NCBI GenBank assembly: GCA_965226245.1
Contig: CBDDCL010000015.1
Span: 4,650,001 to 4,714,000, forward strand
Direction of reading: 5' to 3'
Source of the DNA: CBDCYS01 sp965226245
GTDB lineage: Bacteria; Acidobacteriota; Terriglobia; Bryobacterales; UBA6623
Length of the DNA: 64,000 nucleotides
Shown in pieces: positions 61,482 to 64,000 of this stretch (its first letter is position 1; every line of letters starts with the position of its first letter). Both the position numbers and the translations under genes were made by a program. Under the pieces are notes generated by a model. The model did not search any database. It saw only the letters and a list, made by a program, of their open reading frames with translations, and was not told the origin of the DNA.

Positions 61482-63438
61482 TTACTGGTTCAGGCCCTCG
61501 CCGGAGCCAGTCCCGCCAGCCGCAGCCGGGGAAGCAACTCGACCGTCCGCGTCAACGGGTATGATCAGCGCCAGATAGCCTTGCGCGTACGTCGGTATCG
61601 ACCCGAACCCGTCGGTGATGAACGCATAGCCGTGGGCAAACTGGAAGTCACAGACCACAATCACGTAGCCCTGGAACTCCGGCGCCGGGTCAATCTCCCA
61701 AGTCGTAGACCCGCCCGACAGCAGCCAGAGCACCTGCTCACCGGCCTGCACGACCTTGGTGGTGTCATCCGGCGGTGAAGCGCCGTCACCTAGCGTCGTG
61801 CCGTGATAGTGAATCGTACACGTGCCGTCTTGCGGTTGGGTCCCCAACCAGTCTTCCGACGTGTTGGCTACCACCAGTCCGGTTTCAAACCCAAACCGGT
61901 TCGATACGAACGGGAACAGAATCTGCGTTGTGCACTTGACGATCGTGAGTACGTTCGTCGGATCGCCGCCCGTGTCGATGAAGCGCGGCACAGGCTCGCC
62001 CTCCGCCGCATTGAACTCCGTGCTCAGCGGCGCAAACGTCACCGCCAACTGAGCGGTACCCGGCGCCGGCAGATCGTTCTCCGTGTCAGGCACCCAGGCG
62101 AACCACACCGGAACCACGCAGTCTTCATTGGTGATCGGATTATTGTCCTCAACTTCGTAAACGATTGACCCGAAACCACCGTCGATATCGACTAGAACCT
62201 TGGTGGTCAGGCCCGCTGGGAACCCAAGATCCTCTAGGTCACCCGAGTCAGCAGCAGTGGCCGCGCTGCAGCCGTCACCGACCTCGTCGCACTCGAGTGC
62301 ATGGATCCTGAGCTGATCAGCATCAGCAAAGTCCACAATCGCGGTGCCCGGATCGTCGTCTCTACAATCGATCCACTCATAAACGACGACACTCACGCCC
62401 TCGGGAATATTGAAGAACCGCAGCAAGAAGCGCGTCGACTGCGAAGCGCCGCCGCCGGCCAGAGAACCTGGAGCGTAATAGCCCGCCTCAACCTGCGTGT
62501 TGCCAGGCGTGAAGGTGGGCAAACCCAGAGTCTTGAAGGCAGTTGCGAAACCTTCGCTGATGGTGAAGTCGATGTGTGCGCTGTCCTCCTCGCACTGCAG
62601 CCCGGCGACAACGTCATCCGGGTCGATATCCACCAGCAATCCCGTCAGAGGAATCGCCACGTTCAGCACGTTGTTGGAGACCGGGATCGTGTTGGGACCC
62701 GTGATCGAAACAAAGGCCTGAATTTGCGAGAAAGGAACACCCTCGATGGCCGGCACGCCCAACTGCGAGGCGTTGCCGCGCATGCTGGTGATGCGGAGAA
62801 CGGTGATGCCGGGGTTGCACTGTGAGACCAAGGGACCATCACGCGTCGCGGTCATCAACCCGCAGTCCATGGTCAAAGGGAAGGGTTCGGAGGGGCCGTT
62901 GGGAACCGGGAAGTGAATCCCATTCCACTCAATACGAGTGGCCGACGCCAAGGTCCCAAACATCGGGTCCTGGAAGCGCTGATCGGGAGCCCCCGGGGCT
63001 GGAGAGCCGCCTGCGGCGGTGGTAGCACCAACCCCAGGACAGCTCGTGGTGTTGGCGGTTGCGCCGACACCCGTACCCGAGCCGCCAATGTTAACGGGGC
63101 CCGTGCAGTTGTTCTCATTGATGACCAGCACGGCGTCCGTGAGCGGGTCGGGATGAAGATTGTTGGTGACGTTCACGTTCAACGACACGCTGACGTTGGT
63201 GATCAAGTGACTGACTGGAGATCCGCCCACTATGGGCGCGACATTGGTGCACGTGAGGATAATGTCACCCACGAGCTCGGCGATCCCCTCCGCTCTAACG
63301 ATCGGGGGAACCGCTACGGAATTACACGTAATGACACCCAAGTCCGCGGGGGGGGGCTTGGGCGCTTGCTACACCGGTACTCAACAGGGTCATCAAGACC
63401 AGTGCAGCTACTACAGAAAGCTTTTTAGAAGCTGCCAT
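61482..63438 (-). CDS. Secreted cell-surface protein, frame broken by a G9 tract after the signal peptide
   Basis: The true start is ATG 63438, with an AAGGAGAG site. It gives a signal peptide MAASKKLSVVAALVLMTLLS then TGVASAQAPP. A C9 run (G9 on the plus strand, 63348-63356) then shifts the frame; with C8 the protein continues ADLGVITCNSVAVPPIVRAE. The rest (from 63341) is an acidic, Cys-containing surface protein: IVGGSPVSHLITNVSVSLNV, INENNCTGPVNIGGSGTGVG and FPFVSNRFGFETGLVVANTS. It ends with a glycine-rich tail. As read, translation stops after ~37 codons. Either a slipped-strand switch or a sequencing error explains this. Confidence 0.8.
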
Positions 63439-63802
63439 TGATTCTCTCCTTCTTATCCACAAGAGGTTGGATTGATTCCAACAAGGTTTGATCCACACGG
63501 AACAACTTTTTTACTGCTTCATCTTCAACCTGGACAGTCAGCCCGCGGCGCGATGCGAGTCACCCCGCGGGGCCGTAATCGGTGGGAACAACCTCCGCCA
63601 GCCCGTGGTCGTTACCGGCTGGCATCGACAGTTCAGAACTGGGAACAACATTGGCAATAGAACCCACCGCCGCACAGGAATAGTACAACTCTTCAACTTT
63701 TAGCACACTCAAAAGTACTGTGTCAAGCCCTCAAACCAGCAAAATTGCTAAGGCCATGTTAAAAGACTTCACATCAAAAATCAACCGTGTGGGCCGCGGC
63801 AG
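63439..63802 (-). promoter_or_regulatory. Promoter and long leader of the surface-protein gene
   Basis: On the minus strand, TTGACA (63721-63726), 18-bp spacer, TAAAAG (63697-63702). The predicted transcript has a ~250-nt leader before ATG 63438. GTTGTTCCCA occurs twice in this leader (one copy near 63639, one near 63580), with inverted repeats around them. The leader is long for a surface-protein gene and could hold a structured regulator; no known riboswitch was recognised. Confidence 0.5.
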
Positions 63803-64000
63803 TGTCAAGAGGCGATAGAAATGTCCCCGGCGGTAGGGCGATAGAAATGTCCCCTTCGTTTTGTTGTTTGTAAGTCCGTAAGAGATAATCGTCGTCGTCG
63901 GGGCTGTGGGAATGTGGAAATCGCGTCAGCGATTTCCAAGGGACGGTGGGAAGGGTGGGAAACCTGTCGTTGCGATGCGAACCCTCTGCGCTGCTCGCTG
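63803..64000 (-). mobile_element. End of a second ISNCY-family element (partial)
   Basis: Sequence from 63803 matches 1111-1310: the two inner AATAGAAATGTCCCC-type motifs (one base different), a TTGTTGTTTGTAAG stretch, and the hairpin at 63916-63937. The first bases differ, so it is a diverged relative. It is in the same orientation as the first copy, 62.7 kb away. The rest lies outside the window. Confidence 0.85.

Overview
The window looks like a piece of an Acidobacteriota chromosome, most likely of the Solibacter/Bryobacter lineage. It is GC-rich, and two or more large secreted proteins end in the 'Solibacter C-terminal' (TIGR03437-type) domain. It also carries GC-rich hairpin repeats between genes, an isolated MoxR ATPase, a single-chain indolepyruvate:ferredoxin oxidoreductase and a Gram-negative LPS-export/BAM gene set. 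No tRNA or rRNA gene and no CRISPR array was seen.

Layout. 1-3.3 kb: start of ychF (minus strand), then an ISNCY (IS1202-type) element that is itself split by a 530-bp deletion derivative of an IS1380-type element. 3.4-7.5 kb: MoxR ATPase, a YhcG-type nuclease gene with an in-frame stop, and an acyl-CoA ligase. 7.5-13.5 kb: a large WD40 / Ras-like GTPase / zinc-ribbon / metallophosphoesterase protein whose first codons are cut off by IS1595 copy 1, followed closely by a secreted alpha/beta-hydrolase-like gene. 13.9-23.8 kb: small regulators (phBC6A51-type HTH, DksA/TraR zinc finger), a HEAT-like protein, a zinc alcohol dehydrogenase, indolepyruvate oxidoreductase, an MFS transporter and a cupin. 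23.8-26.6 kb: a two-gene operon of an AAA ATPase and a 637-aa protein of unknown function. 27.2-30.7 kb: a secreted matrixin-like metalloprotease gene cut by IS1595 copy 2, plus its partner. 31.3-38.5 kb: mixed housekeeping (site-2 protease, M1 peptidase, hpt, pyrF, DinB, amidohydrolase) with transposase and sulfatase remnants. 38.8-41 kb: a small unknown three-gene operon with a good sigma-70 promoter, then IS1595 copy 3. 41.3-46.5 kb: xylose-isomerase-like protein, AmpG-like MFS, a HigBA remnant, BamD and Rpe. 46.8-55.4 kb: the envelope/nitrogen-sigma cluster lptCA-lptB ... rpoN-hpf-rapZ, broken between lptB and rpoN by a decayed PemK/MazF-type toxin-antitoxin locus carrying IS1595 copy 4. 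55.5-63.4 kb: three secreted or surface proteins, the last with a G9 tract that shifts the frame just after the signal peptide. 63.8-64 kb: the end of a second, diverged ISNCY element in the same orientation as the first.

Main themes: (1) heavy recent activity of one 1027-bp IS1595-family element, with four nearly identical copies, three of them inside genes; (2) decayed toxin-antitoxin and defence-like genes around these insertions; (3) a few poorly described systems, chiefly the WD40-GTPase-phosphoesterase gene with its hydrolase neighbour, the AAA ATPase/637-aa pair and the 38.8-39.7 kb operon. All functions are read from motifs by eye; no database search was run.
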